Shown here in pieces: positions 36,100 through 44,458 of a DNA stretch of 64,000 nt. Each line of letters starts with the position of its first letter. The first letter of the stretch is position 1. The notes under the pieces were generated by a model, which saw nothing but the letters and a program-made list of their open reading frames with translations, made no database searches and was not told the origin of the DNA. The stretch is from Pseudonocardia sp. 73-21 (GTDB lineage: Bacteria; Actinomycetota; Actinomycetes; Mycobacteriales; Pseudonocardiaceae), in assembly GCF_001899645.1 (NCBI RefSeq), contig NZ_MKVV01000083.1:1-64000 (forward strand), in the 5' to 3' direction. Made by a program: the position numbers and the translations under genes.

Positions 36100-36282
36100 A
36101 TGATCGACGCCCTGGGACGCGGGGCCGCGCGTGGTGCGGCGGCCGGTCCCCACACGACGATCATGATGGGCCCGGCCGGGCGACACGCCGGCACTCCGTT
36201 CGTGCCGCCGGCGGCCCGTGATCGGTGTTTCGGGACGCGGAGCCGTGCGTGGTGCCGCCCCCGGTCCCACGACAGCGATCAT
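36100..36282. repeat. Two-copy structured repeat (118-nt period)
   Basis: Copy 1 (36101-36163) and copy 2 (36219-36281) share the same layout: TGATCG, 7 nt, GGGAC, about 27 nt, GTCCC, 7 nt, CGATCA. Both arm pairs are perfect in each copy while the connecting bases differ. The internal part also matches well (GGGACGCGG and GTGCGTGGTGC-type words). The 363-nt gap between mpa and the VOC gene holds this pair, the mpa terminator and nothing else I can support; open frames across it are low-complexity. Confidence 0.7.
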
Positions 36283-36399
36283 GACCAGGCCGCCGGGCCA
36301 GCGCCCAGCGCCCCGCCCCCGGTCCGTGAGCTGCGCGGCGCCGGAGCCTGTCCGATCCGTTCACGACGAGACCGGGACGCCGGCCCTAACCTCCCGCCC

Positions 36400-36795
36400 A
36401 TGGGAATCACGGCACGGCTGGACGTCATCGGGATCGTGGTCGCCGACATGGGGAAGGCGCTGGCCTTCTACCGCCTGCTGGGGGTGGACGCGCCCGCGTC
36501 GGCCGACGGCGAGCCCCACGTGGAGGTGGCGCTGCCCGGCGGGATGCGCCTCGCGTTCGACACCCAGGACACCATCCGCTCGTTCCACCCCGGCTGGACG
36601 CCGGGCACCGGCGGCGTGGGGCTGTCCTTCGCGGTGGACGACGCCGCTGCGGTGGACGCCCTCCACGACGAGCTGACCGCCGCGGGGTACCGCTCCGAGC
36701 TCGCGCCGTTCGACGCGTTCTGGGGCCAGCGCTACGCGGTGGTGCTCGACCCCGACGGCAACGGCGTGGACCTGTTCGCCCCGCTCGCGAGCTGA
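36400..36795 (+). CDS. VOC (glyoxalase/bleomycin resistance) family protein
   Basis: 131 residues with two beta-alpha-beta-beta-beta modules: LDVIGIVVADMGKALAFYRLLG at the start and GVGLSFAVDDAAAVDALHDEL near residue 75, ending in the usual DPDGNGVDLF. The metal ligands of glyoxalase I are not all apparent, so function (dioxygenase, resistance or lyase) is open. ATG at 36400 with TAACCT (36387-36392) 7 nt upstream, leaderless. Its 3' end overlaps the convergent AraC gene by 64 nt. Confidence 0.8.
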   Translation: MGITARLDVIGIVVADMGKALAFYRLLGVDAPASADGEPHVEVALPGGMRLAFDTQDTIRSFHPGWTPGTGGVGLSFAVDDAAAVDALHDELTAAGYRSELAPFDAFWGQRYAVVLDPDGNGVDLFAPLAS

Positions 36796-37514
36796 CGCGG
36801 CGCGACGCCGGCCAGAGCACGAACCTCGCGGGAGAGGTGGGGCTGGTCGGCGTACCCGGCCACCGCCGCCACCTCCGCCGGTGCGACCCCGGCGTGCAGC
36901 AGCTCCGAGGCCCGGCGGAAGCGCAGCACCCGCCGCAGCACCGAGGGCCCGTAGCCGAACTCGGTGAGGCAGCGCCGGTGCAGGGTGCGGGAGGTGCAGC
37001 CCAGGGCGTCGGCGGTGGCCTCCACCCCGTCCCCGGCGCCGATCCGGGCGGCCAGCTCCCGGGTCGACGGGTCGGGCGGCTTCCCGGCGATCGTCAGCAG
37101 GGTGAGCGCGACGTCGGTGACGCCGTCGAGCAGCGCCGCCGCGGGATCGCACCCACGCCGCGACTCGGACGCACGCAGACCCCGACTCGCGCGCACGGAG
37201 GGCCCGACCCGCGGGTGCAGGTCGGAGAGGGGGACGCGCTGGTCGCGCAGCGCCGCCGCGGGGACGCCCAGCAGATCGGGGAGCATCCCCGGGGCGAAGC
37301 GCAGGCCCACCGTCGGGGCGCCCGGGTCCAGGCGCGCCGGGTGCGGTGCGGTGTCGGGGCCGGCCACCAGGAGCCGGCCGCCGGTCCATACGAGGTCCAT
37401 GCAGCCGTCGGGCAGGACGTCGGTGACCAGCGGGGCCGGACCGGGCGTGGACACCCAGCCGCACTCCGCCAGCCCGCGCAGGGCGGGCGGCGGGGCGAGC
37501 TCCCGGTAGGCCAC
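36732..37514 (-). CDS. AraC family transcriptional regulator
   Basis: 260 residues. The N-terminal part (LVTDVLPDGCMDLVWTGGRLLVAGPDTAPH) is the DUF6597-type sensor of GlxA/AraC-like actinobacterial regulators. The C-terminal double helix-turn-helix is clear: ATADALGCTSRTLHRRCLTEFGYGPSVLRRVLRF and VAAVAGYADQPHLSREVRALAGVAP. GTG at 37514 with TACCGT (37527-37522) 7 nt upstream, leaderless. Its last 21 codons are antisense to the VOC gene, which suggests the two are co-regulated or that the original stop was lost. Confidence 0.85.
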   Translation of the reverse strand: MAYRELAPPPALRGLAECGWVSTPGPAPLVTDVLPDGCMDLVWTGGRLLVAGPDTAPHPARLDPGAPTVGLRFAPGMLPDLLGVPAAALRDQRVPLSDLHPRVGPSVRASRGLRASESRRGCDPAAALLDGVTDVALTLLTIAGKPPDPSTRELAARIGAGDGVEATADALGCTSRTLHRRCLTEFGYGPSVLRRVLRFRRASELLHAGVAPAEVAAVAGYADQPHLSREVRALAGVAPRQLASGANRSTPLPSGSSTTA

Positions 37515-37530
37515 GTCGTCGACGGTAGCG

Positions 37531-38037
37531 TCAGACCCCGACGAGCGGGATCTCCAGCTCGACGTCGACCCACCGCCCGATCGGTCCACTCCGCGGCCCC
37601 ACCGGGAACGCGCGGCGGTCGACGCGCGCCCGGGCCCGGACCGTCGTCGCGTTCCCCTCGGTGAGCACGTCGAGCACCGCGATCTCCACCACCGCGATCT
37701 CCACCGGCGCCGCGACGCCCCTGACCGTGAGCTCGCCGTGCACCGGCGTGCCGGGGCCGTCCCACCGTCCGGTGACGACGATGTCCGGGTGCTCCCCGGC
37801 GTCGAGGAACCGGGGGCCGCGGACGTCGCGGTCCCGTCGCGCGCTGCGGGTCCGGAAACTGGCGGCGTCGAGCACGGCGGCGACGGTGGCGCCGGTGCCG
37901 TCGACGACGACCTCGCCCGACCGCACGCTCATCGCTCCGGGGACGGCCAGCCCCAGGCTGCGGGCGGTGAAGCCGACCGTGCAGCGCTGCGCGACCAGCA
38001 TGTAGCGGCCGGTGGCCAGGACCGGGGGCGCGTTCAC
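37531..38037 (-). CDS. YceI-like domain protein
   Basis: 168 residues. The YceI lipocalin-like pattern is visible: TGRYMLVAQRCTVGFTARSLGL at the start, AAVLDAASFRTRSARRDRDVRGPRFLDAGEHPDIVVTG in the middle and VHGELTVRGVAAPVEIAV near residue 110. The family binds isoprenoid-type lipids. No signal peptide, so cytoplasmic. It diverges from the second YceI protein at 41618. GTG overlaps the upstream gene's stop (GTGA), giving an operon with 38034-38549. Confidence 0.75.
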   Translation of the reverse strand: MNAPPVLATGRYMLVAQRCTVGFTARSLGLAVPGAMSVRSGEVVVDGTGATVAAVLDAASFRTRSARRDRDVRGPRFLDAGEHPDIVVTGRWDGPGTPVHGELTVRGVAAPVEIAVVEIAVLDVLTEGNATTVRARARVDRRAFPVGPRSGPIGRWVDVELEIPLVGV

Positions 38038-38549
38038 CGCGTCACCGACGGGTCGAGGCGGCACTGCTCCACCCGGAACATCTCGACTTGGTCGGGCCCC
38101 GGCAGCAGAGCCTCGTCCTCGTCGGGCAGCAGCGCCAGCGAGCTGATCATCCGCCCGCTCTCCTCGAGCGACGCGAGCGAGGTGGCGAGGGTGAGCAGGA
38201 CCTGGCGGCGCAGCTCGGGCTGCCAGAGCTCGATCATCCGCACGCGGCCGGGATGGCCCTCCAGCGCGGGGCCGATGCGCTCGCGGCGATCCCGCTCGGT
38301 GGCGCGCAGCACGGCGTCGCTGACGGGGCCGGTGAAGGTCAGGACCGAGGCGGCGACGGGGTCGGCGGTGGGCTCGGTGAGGTCGCGGTCCTGCACGACC
38401 TCGAACGCCGACGGGTCGGCGGGCGGCTCGGGCCAGAAGCGGACCGTGAGGCCGACGGGCCCGCCGATCTGAACCAGGCGGAGCACGAAGCCGTCGTCGG
38501 GGGCCGGGTCGGGGAAGGGGCCGTTGGTGCGGTGCAGGGTGGCGTGCAT
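38034..38549 (-). CDS. Hypothetical protein, operon partner of YceI-like gene
   Basis: 171 residues, acidic and soluble, with no recognised domain. Segments of note: FVLRLVQIGGPVGLTVRFWPEPPAD and RQVLLTLATSLASLEESGRMISSLALLPDEDEA. ATG at 38549 has a strong GGAGGA site 5 nt upstream. The stop overlaps the YceI-like start by 4 nt. It lies 112 nt downstream of the LuxR-type ATPase on the same strand, so the regulator may control it. Confidence 0.6.
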   Translation of the reverse strand: MHATLHRTNGPFPDPAPDDGFVLRLVQIGGPVGLTVRFWPEPPADPSAFEVVQDRDLTEPTADPVAASVLTFTGPVSDAVLRATERDRRERIGPALEGHPGRVRMIELWQPELRRQVLLTLATSLASLEESGRMISSLALLPDEDEALLPGPDQVEMFRVEQCRLDPSVTR

Positions 38550-38661
38550 CGGGTCCTCCGGAGTCGGCGGGGTGGCGATGCCGACGACGGTGCCGCGCCC
38601 CGGCGGCCGCGCGGGATCCGGGGAACCACGCGATGCCGGTACGGAGATCGGGCCCCGGGAC

Positions 38662-41475
38662 CTACGTGTTGCGGGCGGCCCACACGGCCGCCTCGGCCCG
38701 GTTGGCGACACCGAGCTTGCCGAGCACGTGCGCCACGTGGGTCTCGACGGTGCGCTCGGAGAGCACCAGCTCGGCCGCGATCTGCCGGTTGGTGCGGCCC
38801 TCGGCCATCCGCGCCAGGACGTCGCGCTCGCGGGCCGTGAGCGCGACGGCGGGCCGCTCGCGCATCCCCGCCAGCACCGCCTCGGCGTCGGTCAGCGCCG
38901 TGGCCATGCCGATCCGGCGGGCGGTGTCGGCCGCGCGCCGGGCCAGACCCGTGGCCCGCTCCCGGTCCCGGGCGGCGAGCAGCCGGGCCAGCCCGATCTC
39001 CGACAGGACCCGGTAGGGGAGCGCACCGATGCGGTCGTCCATCGTCACGGCGTCGGTGAACCGCCGCTCGGCCTCGTCGGTCCTACCGAGCGCGGCGGCG
39101 AGCACGCCCAGGACGCGCGACACCGACCCGTCGCAGCGCACGGCGCCGGACCCACCCGCGATGTAGTGCGTGGCGTACGGGGTGGCCTCCACCAGACAGA
39201 ACCCGGTCAGGGCGTCGTCACCCGCCGCGGCGGCGATCTCCCCGGAATGCAGCACCGTGGGCAGCCAGAGCCCGTCGCGGGGGAGGTCCCGCACCACGGG
39301 CCGCAGCAGCTCGTAGTAGCGGTGGCCCTCGTCGGCCTCACCGGCCCGGATGAGGTTCAGGCCCGCGTTGGCCCAGAAGATCGGCATCCCGCGGCCGACG
39401 ACGACACCCGACCCGCCCGCCTTCCGGAGCAACTCGACCGCCACGTCGACGCGGCCGCGCAACCGCAGCGACTCGCTGCGGAACGCGCTGTCGACGCCGA
39501 TGGCCGTGTGGTCCTCGGTGAGCCGGGCGGCGGCCAGCGCCAGGTCCGCGCAGGCCTCGGCCTCGTCGAAGCGGCCGCTGAGCAGCAGCCGGGCCGCGCG
39601 CATGCGGTGCCGGTGCCAGTGGGCGATCGGCCACCCCAGCCGGGCGGACAGGCCGTCGAGGCGGCCCAGCTCGACGTCGACGACGTCGACCGCGCCGAGC
39701 TGGAACGACGCGTCGATCCGCCACAGCCGCCCCCACAGCTCGGCGTCGGGCGGGCCGCCCCGCTGTGAGATCTCCACCATGCGGCGGGCCAGTGCGAGCC
39801 GCTCGGTCACACCGTCCGGTCCGCTGACGGCGTGCTGGCGGGCCCGCAACGCGTCCGCGAGCGCGGCCGGGTCACCGCTGCGCTCGGCCGTGGCGAGGGC
39901 CTCGGCGCTGGCGTGGGCGAGCCCCACCCAGCCCCCGGTCTCCGCCGCCGCCTGCGCCCGCTGGGCGAGCACCCGGGCCCGGCCGGCGTCGTCGCCGGCC
40001 GGGAGGGCCTGCAGCGCGGTGTCGCAGAGCCGCACGATGTCGGTGTTGTGCGGCCCGCCGATCCCGCGCACCGCCAGCGCCGCCCGGACGAGCACGGCGG
40101 GATCGGTGGTGTCGCGGGCTACGGCCAGGGCCCGCGCCACGGCGGCCCGGGTGCGTCCCGCCGCGAACTCCGCCTCCGCGGCCTCGATCCCCAGTGCGGT
40201 GCGGATCTCCGGGGACGAGCCGGGCAGCGCGAGCGCGGTGTCGAGGAGCTCGATCGCCCGGTCGAACGCGAGCGACCCGGCGGCCGTCGCGGCGGCCGTA
40301 CGGCAGGCCCGCACCGCGGCCGCCCGCCCGGAAGGGTCGGCGGCGGCCCGGAGCCGGTGCGTCACCGGGTCGCCGGGTAGGGCGCCGGCCTCGACCGCGT
40401 CGGCGAGACGGGCGTGCCAGCGCAGTCGCCGGACGGCCGGGAGACCCGCGTGGACGGCCTCCCGGAGCAGGGCGTGCGCGGGGCCGAAGGACAGCGGCCC
40501 GGTCCCCACGAGCAGCCCGCCCGCCACCGCGGCCTCGCAGGCCGCGAGCGCGGCGGCGGTGTCCCACGGCCCCTCGGCGAGCAGCAGCAGGTGGTCGGGA
40601 GTGCACCCCGGTCCGGTCAGGGCCGCCACCTCCACCGCGAACCGGGCCGCGGGGTCGAGGCGGGCGAGCCGGTCCGCGGCGGCGTCGGCGAGGTCGTCGG
40701 GCACCCCCAGCGGCCACGAGCCGTCCGGAGGTGCGGGCTGCCCGGAACGGCCCGCGTCGAGCAACGACGTCAGCAGGGTCGTCACGTGCAGCGGCACACC
40801 GCCCCCGGCGCGCAGCAGCACGGGGGCCCAGGAGGGGTCGGTGCCAGGGGGCAGCAGCGCGGTCACGTCCTCGTGTACCCACGGGCGCAGCGTGACCGAG
40901 GTCGTGCCCTCCCGCCGCCGGAGTCCGGTGAGGGCACCGCGCAGTGCCGGGCCCTGCTCCGTGGAGCGGTAGGTGCCGACCAGGACGAGCCCCGGACGCC
41001 CGGCGGCGAGGCCGAGCAGCGCCAGGGTGGCCTCGTCGGCCCAGTGCAGGTCCTCCAGCACGACGACGAGCCCGGTGCCGGCGGCCGAGGCCGTCAGCCC
41101 GTCGAGCACGGCGTCGAAGGCCAGGGTGCGGGTCGCCCGGGCCAGCAGGGCCGCGGTGGCCGGGTCGGCGGTGCGGGGCGGGTCCGCGGCGCCGATCGTG
41201 CCCAGGGCGTCGCGTTCGGGACGGCCGGCGAGCGCCTGGAGCCACGGCCAGAGCGGGGGAGCACCCGGCTCGGGATCGGCGTGGCCGGTCAGCACGGGGC
41301 ACGGCGCGATCGCGGTCAGCTCGGCGACGAGCCGCGTCTTGCCGATCCCGGGTTCCCCGCTTACCAGCAGGACGGCGCCCGTGGCCGAGACCGCGCCGGC
41401 GGTGAGTGCGGCCTGCAGCGTCGCGAGCGGGGCTGTCCGGCCGACGAGACGGGCCATGCCGACGAGGCGGGGCAT
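38662..41475 (-). CDS. Large ATP-binding LuxR-family regulator (LAL/MalT-like)
   Basis: 937 residues. LVGRTAPLATLQAAL, then Walker A GEPGIGKT near residue 40 and Walker B LVVVLEDLHWADEAT near 140 form the STAND/AAA module; a long helical TPR-like middle follows; the C-terminal 60 residues are a LuxR helix-turn-helix (LTARERDVLARMAEGRTNRQIAAELVLSERTVETHVAHVLGKLGV). Such LAL proteins activate catabolic or antibiotic operons. ATG at 41475: CACACT (41487-41482) is 6 nt upstream and GTGACG 17 bp further, so leaderless. Likely targets are the adjacent genes. Confidence 0.9.
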   Translation of the reverse strand: MPRLVGMARLVGRTAPLATLQAALTAGAVSATGAVLLVSGEPGIGKTRLVAELTAIAPCPVLTGHADPEPGAPPLWPWLQALAGRPERDALGTIGAADPPRTADPATAALLARATRTLAFDAVLDGLTASAAGTGLVVVLEDLHWADEATLALLGLAAGRPGLVLVGTYRSTEQGPALRGALTGLRRREGTTSVTLRPWVHEDVTALLPPGTDPSWAPVLLRAGGGVPLHVTTLLTSLLDAGRSGQPAPPDGSWPLGVPDDLADAAADRLARLDPAARFAVEVAALTGPGCTPDHLLLLAEGPWDTAAALAACEAAVAGGLLVGTGPLSFGPAHALLREAVHAGLPAVRRLRWHARLADAVEAGALPGDPVTHRLRAAADPSGRAAAVRACRTAAATAAGSLAFDRAIELLDTALALPGSSPEIRTALGIEAAEAEFAAGRTRAAVARALAVARDTTDPAVLVRAALAVRGIGGPHNTDIVRLCDTALQALPAGDDAGRARVLAQRAQAAAETGGWVGLAHASAEALATAERSGDPAALADALRARQHAVSGPDGVTERLALARRMVEISQRGGPPDAELWGRLWRIDASFQLGAVDVVDVELGRLDGLSARLGWPIAHWHRHRMRAARLLLSGRFDEAEACADLALAAARLTEDHTAIGVDSAFRSESLRLRGRVDVAVELLRKAGGSGVVVGRGMPIFWANAGLNLIRAGEADEGHRYYELLRPVVRDLPRDGLWLPTVLHSGEIAAAAGDDALTGFCLVEATPYATHYIAGGSGAVRCDGSVSRVLGVLAAALGRTDEAERRFTDAVTMDDRIGALPYRVLSEIGLARLLAARDRERATGLARRAADTARRIGMATALTDAEAVLAGMRERPAVALTARERDVLARMAEGRTNRQIAAELVLSERTVETHVAHVLGKLGVANRAEAAVWAARNT

Positions 41476-41530
41476 CCGGGCAGTGTGGAGCACCGGCGGA
41501 CATCCGTCACGTGGCCGGCCGCGGACATGA

Positions 41531-41565
41531 GCCGGCCCCCGACCGGGGGGTGGTCGGGGGCCGGC
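41531..41565. terminator. Strong stem-loop terminator
   Basis: GCCGGCCCCCGACC (41531-41544) pairs perfectly over 14 bp with GGTCGGGGGCCGGC (41552-41565), loop 7 nt, just downstream of the minus-strand YceI gene (ends 41618). Confidence 0.7.
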
Positions 41566-41617
41566 CGCGGCGCGCGCTCGGGGGTCGCGGCCACGTTCTC
41601 GGTGTGATCCCGGGAAA

Positions 41618-42175
41618 TCAGGCGGTGCGGAGCACGCCCTCGATCTCCAGGGAGATCTGCACCTTCTCGCTGACGACGACGCCGCCGCCGTCGAGCGGCA
41701 TGGCGATGTCGACGCCGAAGTCGCTGCGGTTGATCTGCGCGAGGCCGGAGAAGCCGACGCGCGTGCCGCCGAAGGCGTCCGGGCCGAAACCGTTGACCTC
41801 GAGGGTGAGCGGGATGTTCTTCGTGACGCCCTTGATGGTCAGGTCGCCGTCGACGATGATGTCGTCCCCGTCGACGCGGACGCCGGTGGAGGAGAAGGTC
41901 CAGGTCGGGTGGTTCGTGACGTCGAAGAAGTCGGCGGACTTGATGTGGCCGTCACGCTGCTCGTTGTTCGTGTCGATCGAGCTCGCATCGATCGTCGCGG
42001 TGACCGTCGACGCGGTGATGTCCTCGCCGGTGGTGATCTCGCCGCTGAACGACCCGAAGCGGCCGCGTACCTTGCTCACCATCATGTGGCGGACGGTGAA
42101 GGAGACATCGGAGTGAACCGGGTCGATGTCCCAGGTGCCGGCGATGTAACCGGGGATCTGCGTCGCCGTGGTCAT
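41618..42175 (-). CDS. YceI family protein
   Basis: 185 residues and a classic YceI: IAGTWDIDPVHSDVSFTVRHMMVSKVRGRFGSFSG, TIDASSIDTNNEQRDGHIKSADFFDVTNHPTWTF and GDLTIKGVTKNIPLTLEV. The beta-barrel binds long polyisoprenoids; stress-induced in several bacteria. No signal peptide. ATG with GGAGG 6 nt upstream. Divergent from a MarR gene with paired operator-like repeats between them, so MarR repression is likely. Confidence 0.9.
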   Translation of the reverse strand: MTTATQIPGYIAGTWDIDPVHSDVSFTVRHMMVSKVRGRFGSFSGEITTGEDITASTVTATIDASSIDTNNEQRDGHIKSADFFDVTNHPTWTFSSTGVRVDGDDIIVDGDLTIKGVTKNIPLTLEVNGFGPDAFGGTRVGFSGLAQINRSDFGVDIAMPLDGGGVVVSEKVQISLEIEGVLRTA

Positions 42176-42199
42176 GTGAACCTCCGTGAAATTCTTGAA

Positions 42200-42248
42200 C
42201 TCTCAGGTGTTGAGAGCAACAGTACCCTAATCGTGTTGAGAGCTCAAC
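42200..42248. promoter_or_regulatory. MarR operator pair between yceI and marR
   Basis: Two inverted repeats: CTCTCA-5 nt-TGAGAG (42200-42216) and GTTGAG-2 nt-CTCAAC (42235-42248). The word GTGTTGAGAGC occurs in direct orientation at 42207-42217 and 42233-42243, 26 bp apart. The layout fits MarR dimers on both divergent promoters. Confidence 0.65.
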
Positions 42249-42266
42249 TATTCCCGGGGGGCAGCG

Positions 42267-42761
42267 GTGAGTGACACCCGATGGCTGAACGCCGAGGAGC
42301 AGCAGACCTGGCGCAGCTTCCTCACGGCCACGCGGCTGTTCTTCGACCGGATCGACCGCCAGCTGCAGAACGGGGCGGGGCTGCCGCACGCCTACTACGA
42401 GATCCTGACCCGCCTGTCGGAGGCCCCGGACCGCACGCTGCGGATGAGCCAGCTCGCCACCACGTCCCTGTCGTCGCGGAGCAGGCTCAGCCACGCCGTC
42501 GCACGCCTGGAGGAGTCGGGCTGGGTGCGGCGCCGGCCGTGCCCCACCGACAAGCGGGGCCAGCTGGCCGAGCTCACCGCCGAGGGCTTCGCCCGGCTGG
42601 AGGCGGCGGCGCCCGGGCACGTCGAGGAGGTGCGCTCGTCGCTGTTCGACGTGCTGACCCCCGAGCAGCAACGGTCGCTGCGGGAGATCAGCGACGCGCT
42701 GGCGGCCCACCTGTCGGACTCCCCGGTGTGGCCCGCCGTCGCGGACCGCGATCCCGGCTGA
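42267..42761 (+). CDS. MarR family regulator
   Basis: 164 residues. The winged helix is clear: YYEILTRLSEAPDRTLRMSQLATTSLSSRSRLSHAVARLEESGWVRRRPCPTDKRGQLAELTAEG, including the DKR wing. The dimer helices flank it. It is divergent from the YceI gene and probably controls it and itself. GTG start with a weak G-rich stretch upstream. It lacks the single sensing Cys position of OhrR; one Cys (in RRRPCPTDKR) sits at the wing. Confidence 0.88.
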   Translation: MSDTRWLNAEEQQTWRSFLTATRLFFDRIDRQLQNGAGLPHAYYEILTRLSEAPDRTLRMSQLATTSLSSRSRLSHAVARLEESGWVRRRPCPTDKRGQLAELTAEGFARLEAAAPGHVEEVRSSLFDVLTPEQQRSLREISDALAAHLSDSPVWPAVADRDPG

Positions 42762-42767
42762 CCGGGT

Positions 42768-43334
42768 TCATCCCCGCGCCGCGGCCCGCTCGATCTCCTC
42801 GAGGGTGAACCGGGGCGTGATGTGCTGCGGGCAGTTCCAGGCGTAGCCCTCGACGTCCACGAGGACGGAACGTTCGACCCTCCCGCGCTCGCCGTCCACG
42901 GTCAGTCGCGCCGCCAGCTCCGGATCGTCGGCGGCGTCGATCACGCGGGCGGTGCCCAGCAGCTTGATGCGGCTCGGCCGGGCGTGGTCCATGAAGATCA
43001 TCGCCACCCGGGCGCCGCCGGAGGGGTCGAGGTTGCCCGTGCTGATGTACTGCCGGTTGCCCCGCAGGTCGGCCCAGCCGATCGTCGTCTCGTCCAGGAC
43101 GTGGACGAATCCGGCCGGGCCGCCCCGGAACTGGACGTAGGGCCACCCGTCGGAGCCGACGGTGGCCAGGTGGAAGTGGTCGCGCGCGGTGAGGAACGAG
43201 GTCTCGTGGGGGCCGAGCCGGTCCTGCGCGTCGGGCGAGGCCAGCATGCGGGCCCCGACGCCGCTGCTGCCGTAGTGCTGCTGGGCCGCCCGGACCTCCG
43301 GAGTGAACGCGAGCTCCGCGAATCGGTGTGCCAC
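42768..43334 (-). CDS. PPOX-class flavin/F420-binding protein (pyridoxamine oxidase-like)
   Basis: 188 residues. The split-barrel core is visible: FLTARDHFHLATVGSDGWPYVQFRGGPAGFVHVLDE, GNRQYISTGNL and ARVAMIFMDHARPSRIKLLGTARVI, closing with the IEGYAWNCPQHITPRF-type block. Members of this group bind FMN or F420 and may act as oxidoreductases or sensors. GTG at 43334. It is convergent with marR (6-nt gap) and divergent from the CGNR regulator. Confidence 0.8.
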   Translation of the reverse strand: MAHRFAELAFTPEVRAAQQHYGSSGVGARMLASPDAQDRLGPHETSFLTARDHFHLATVGSDGWPYVQFRGGPAGFVHVLDETTIGWADLRGNRQYISTGNLDPSGGARVAMIFMDHARPSRIKLLGTARVIDAADDPELAARLTVDGERGRVERSVLVDVEGYAWNCPQHITPRFTLEEIERAAARG

Positions 43335-43385
43335 GACGCATCCTCACCACTCATAGTTGATTAGACAGTGAGAACGCTACCTGAC

Positions 43386-43412
43386 CTGTCAAGGGATGGA
43401 CAGTGGTTAGAT
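43386..43412 (+). promoter_or_regulatory. CGNR-gene promoter with operator-like repeat
   Basis: CTGTC (43386-43390) and GACAG (43399-43403) form an inverted repeat with an 8-nt spacer, followed by the -10 box TTAGAT (43407-43412), 6 nt before the GTG of the CGNR gene. Confidence 0.5.
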
Positions 43413-43418
43413 GGCGGG

Positions 43419-43907
43419 GTGCAGCAACGCCCGCTCGTCGGAGAGCCCCTCGCGCTCGACCTCGTCGACACCCTCTGGGACGGCGGCGACCAGCTCGCCG
43501 TCGCCGACGGCGTCGCCGCGTGGCTCGCCGAGCACGGCTACCGGACCGGTTCGGCCGAGGCGCTGGTCGAGACCCGGACGGCGCTGCGGGCGGCGCTGGA
43601 GCGCGGCGAGCGCGACGGGCTCAACGCCGTGCTGGCCCGCGGCACCCGCACGCCGGTCCTGCGGGCCGACGGGCCCGGCGAGGACGTGGCCGTCGACCCG
43701 GCGTGGCGGCCGGCCTGGGACGCCGCGGTCGACTACCTGCGACTGCTCACCGACCGGCCCGACCGCATCCGGAAGTGCGCCCGCCCGACGTGCGTCCTGT
43801 GGTTCCACGACGTCTCCCGCAACGGCACGCGCCGCTGGTGCGCGATGGAGGTCTGCGGGAACCGGGCCAAGTCGGGCCGTTACTACGAGCGCTCGCGCCG
43901 GTCCTGA
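43419..43907 (+). CDS. CGNR zinc-finger (ABATE-type) regulator
   Basis: 162 residues. The N-terminal [21 protein letters not shown] is the ABATE domain; the C-terminal zinc finger reads [32 protein letters not shown], including the CGNR signature (ligands C-x4-C and C-x4-C). These are putative stress regulators in actinobacteria. GTG at 43419 is leaderless next to TTAGAT. The 3' end overlaps the convergent Nudix gene by 25 nt. Confidence 0.88.
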   Translation: MQQRPLVGEPLALDLVDTLWDGGDQLAVADGVAAWLAEHGYRTGSAEALVETRTALRAALERGERDGLNAVLARGTRTPVLRADGPGEDVAVDPAWRPAWDAAVDYLRLLTDRPDRIRKCARPTCVLWFHDVSRNGTRRWCAMEVCGNRAKSGRYYERSRRS

Positions 43908-44425
43908 GACGCGGCGAACCACCGCTCGATGCCCATCCGGCCGTCGGGCACGAACGGCCAGTGCCGCGGGTCGGCAAGCCGTGCGCGCAGCTCGTCGAGG
44001 GTGATGCGCCCGGCCCACGCCACCTCCGCGGGCTGCGGATGCAGCGGCCCGTCGTAGCGCACCTCGTAGGTGAAGACGTGGTAGCGCAGCCGTCCGTCGT
44101 CGAAGGGAAACCTCTCGATCGGCACGAGCGGCACCCCGGTGACGCCCAGCTCCTCGGCCAGCTCGCGGGCGGCGGCGTCGGCCGGGTCCTCGCCGGGGTC
44201 GATGACGCCACCGGCCCAGCAGTCCCACAGGGACGGGAAGACCAGCTTGTCGGCGGTGCGACGGTGCACCACCACCCGTCCGCCGTCGAGGCTGCGGACC
44301 AGCACCCCGGTGGCGCCGTGCCAGATCCCGTCGCGGTAGACCACCCCGCGCGTCTCCGTGCCCGTCACCCGTCCGGCGGAGTCGTACACCGCGACCCGTT
44401 CGTCCTCCGCACCCACGACGCCCAT
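43883..44425 (-). CDS. Nudix hydrolase
   Basis: 180 residues. The Nudix box is [24 protein letters not shown] (G-x5-E-x7-RE-x2-EE-x-G), with WDCWAGG before it. The layout ([31 protein letters not shown]) resembles the IDI-like/YfcD branch, which hydrolyses nucleotide or isoprenoid diphosphates. ATG at 44425; a second ATG at 44428 is possible. No ribosome site is clear. Divergent from dop with only 33 nt between the starts. Confidence 0.85.
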   Translation of the reverse strand: MGVVGAEDERVAVYDSAGRVTGTETRGVVYRDGIWHGATGVLVRSLDGGRVVVHRRTADKLVFPSLWDCWAGGVIDPGEDPADAAARELAEELGVTGVPLVPIERFPFDDGRLRYHVFTYEVRYDGPLHPQPAEVAWAGRITLDELRARLADPRHWPFVPDGRMGIERWFAASQDRRERS

Positions 44426-44458
44426 CATCCACTCGGCGTGGCGGTTAGGCTCCGGAAC

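Noticed and set aside
36088-36399. Open frames on both strands through the two-copy repeat, with repeated peptide MIxVxGPxAAPRxAPRP
   Set aside because: The peptide repeat simply reflects the DNA repeat; no start signal or domain, and the palindromic layout explains it better.
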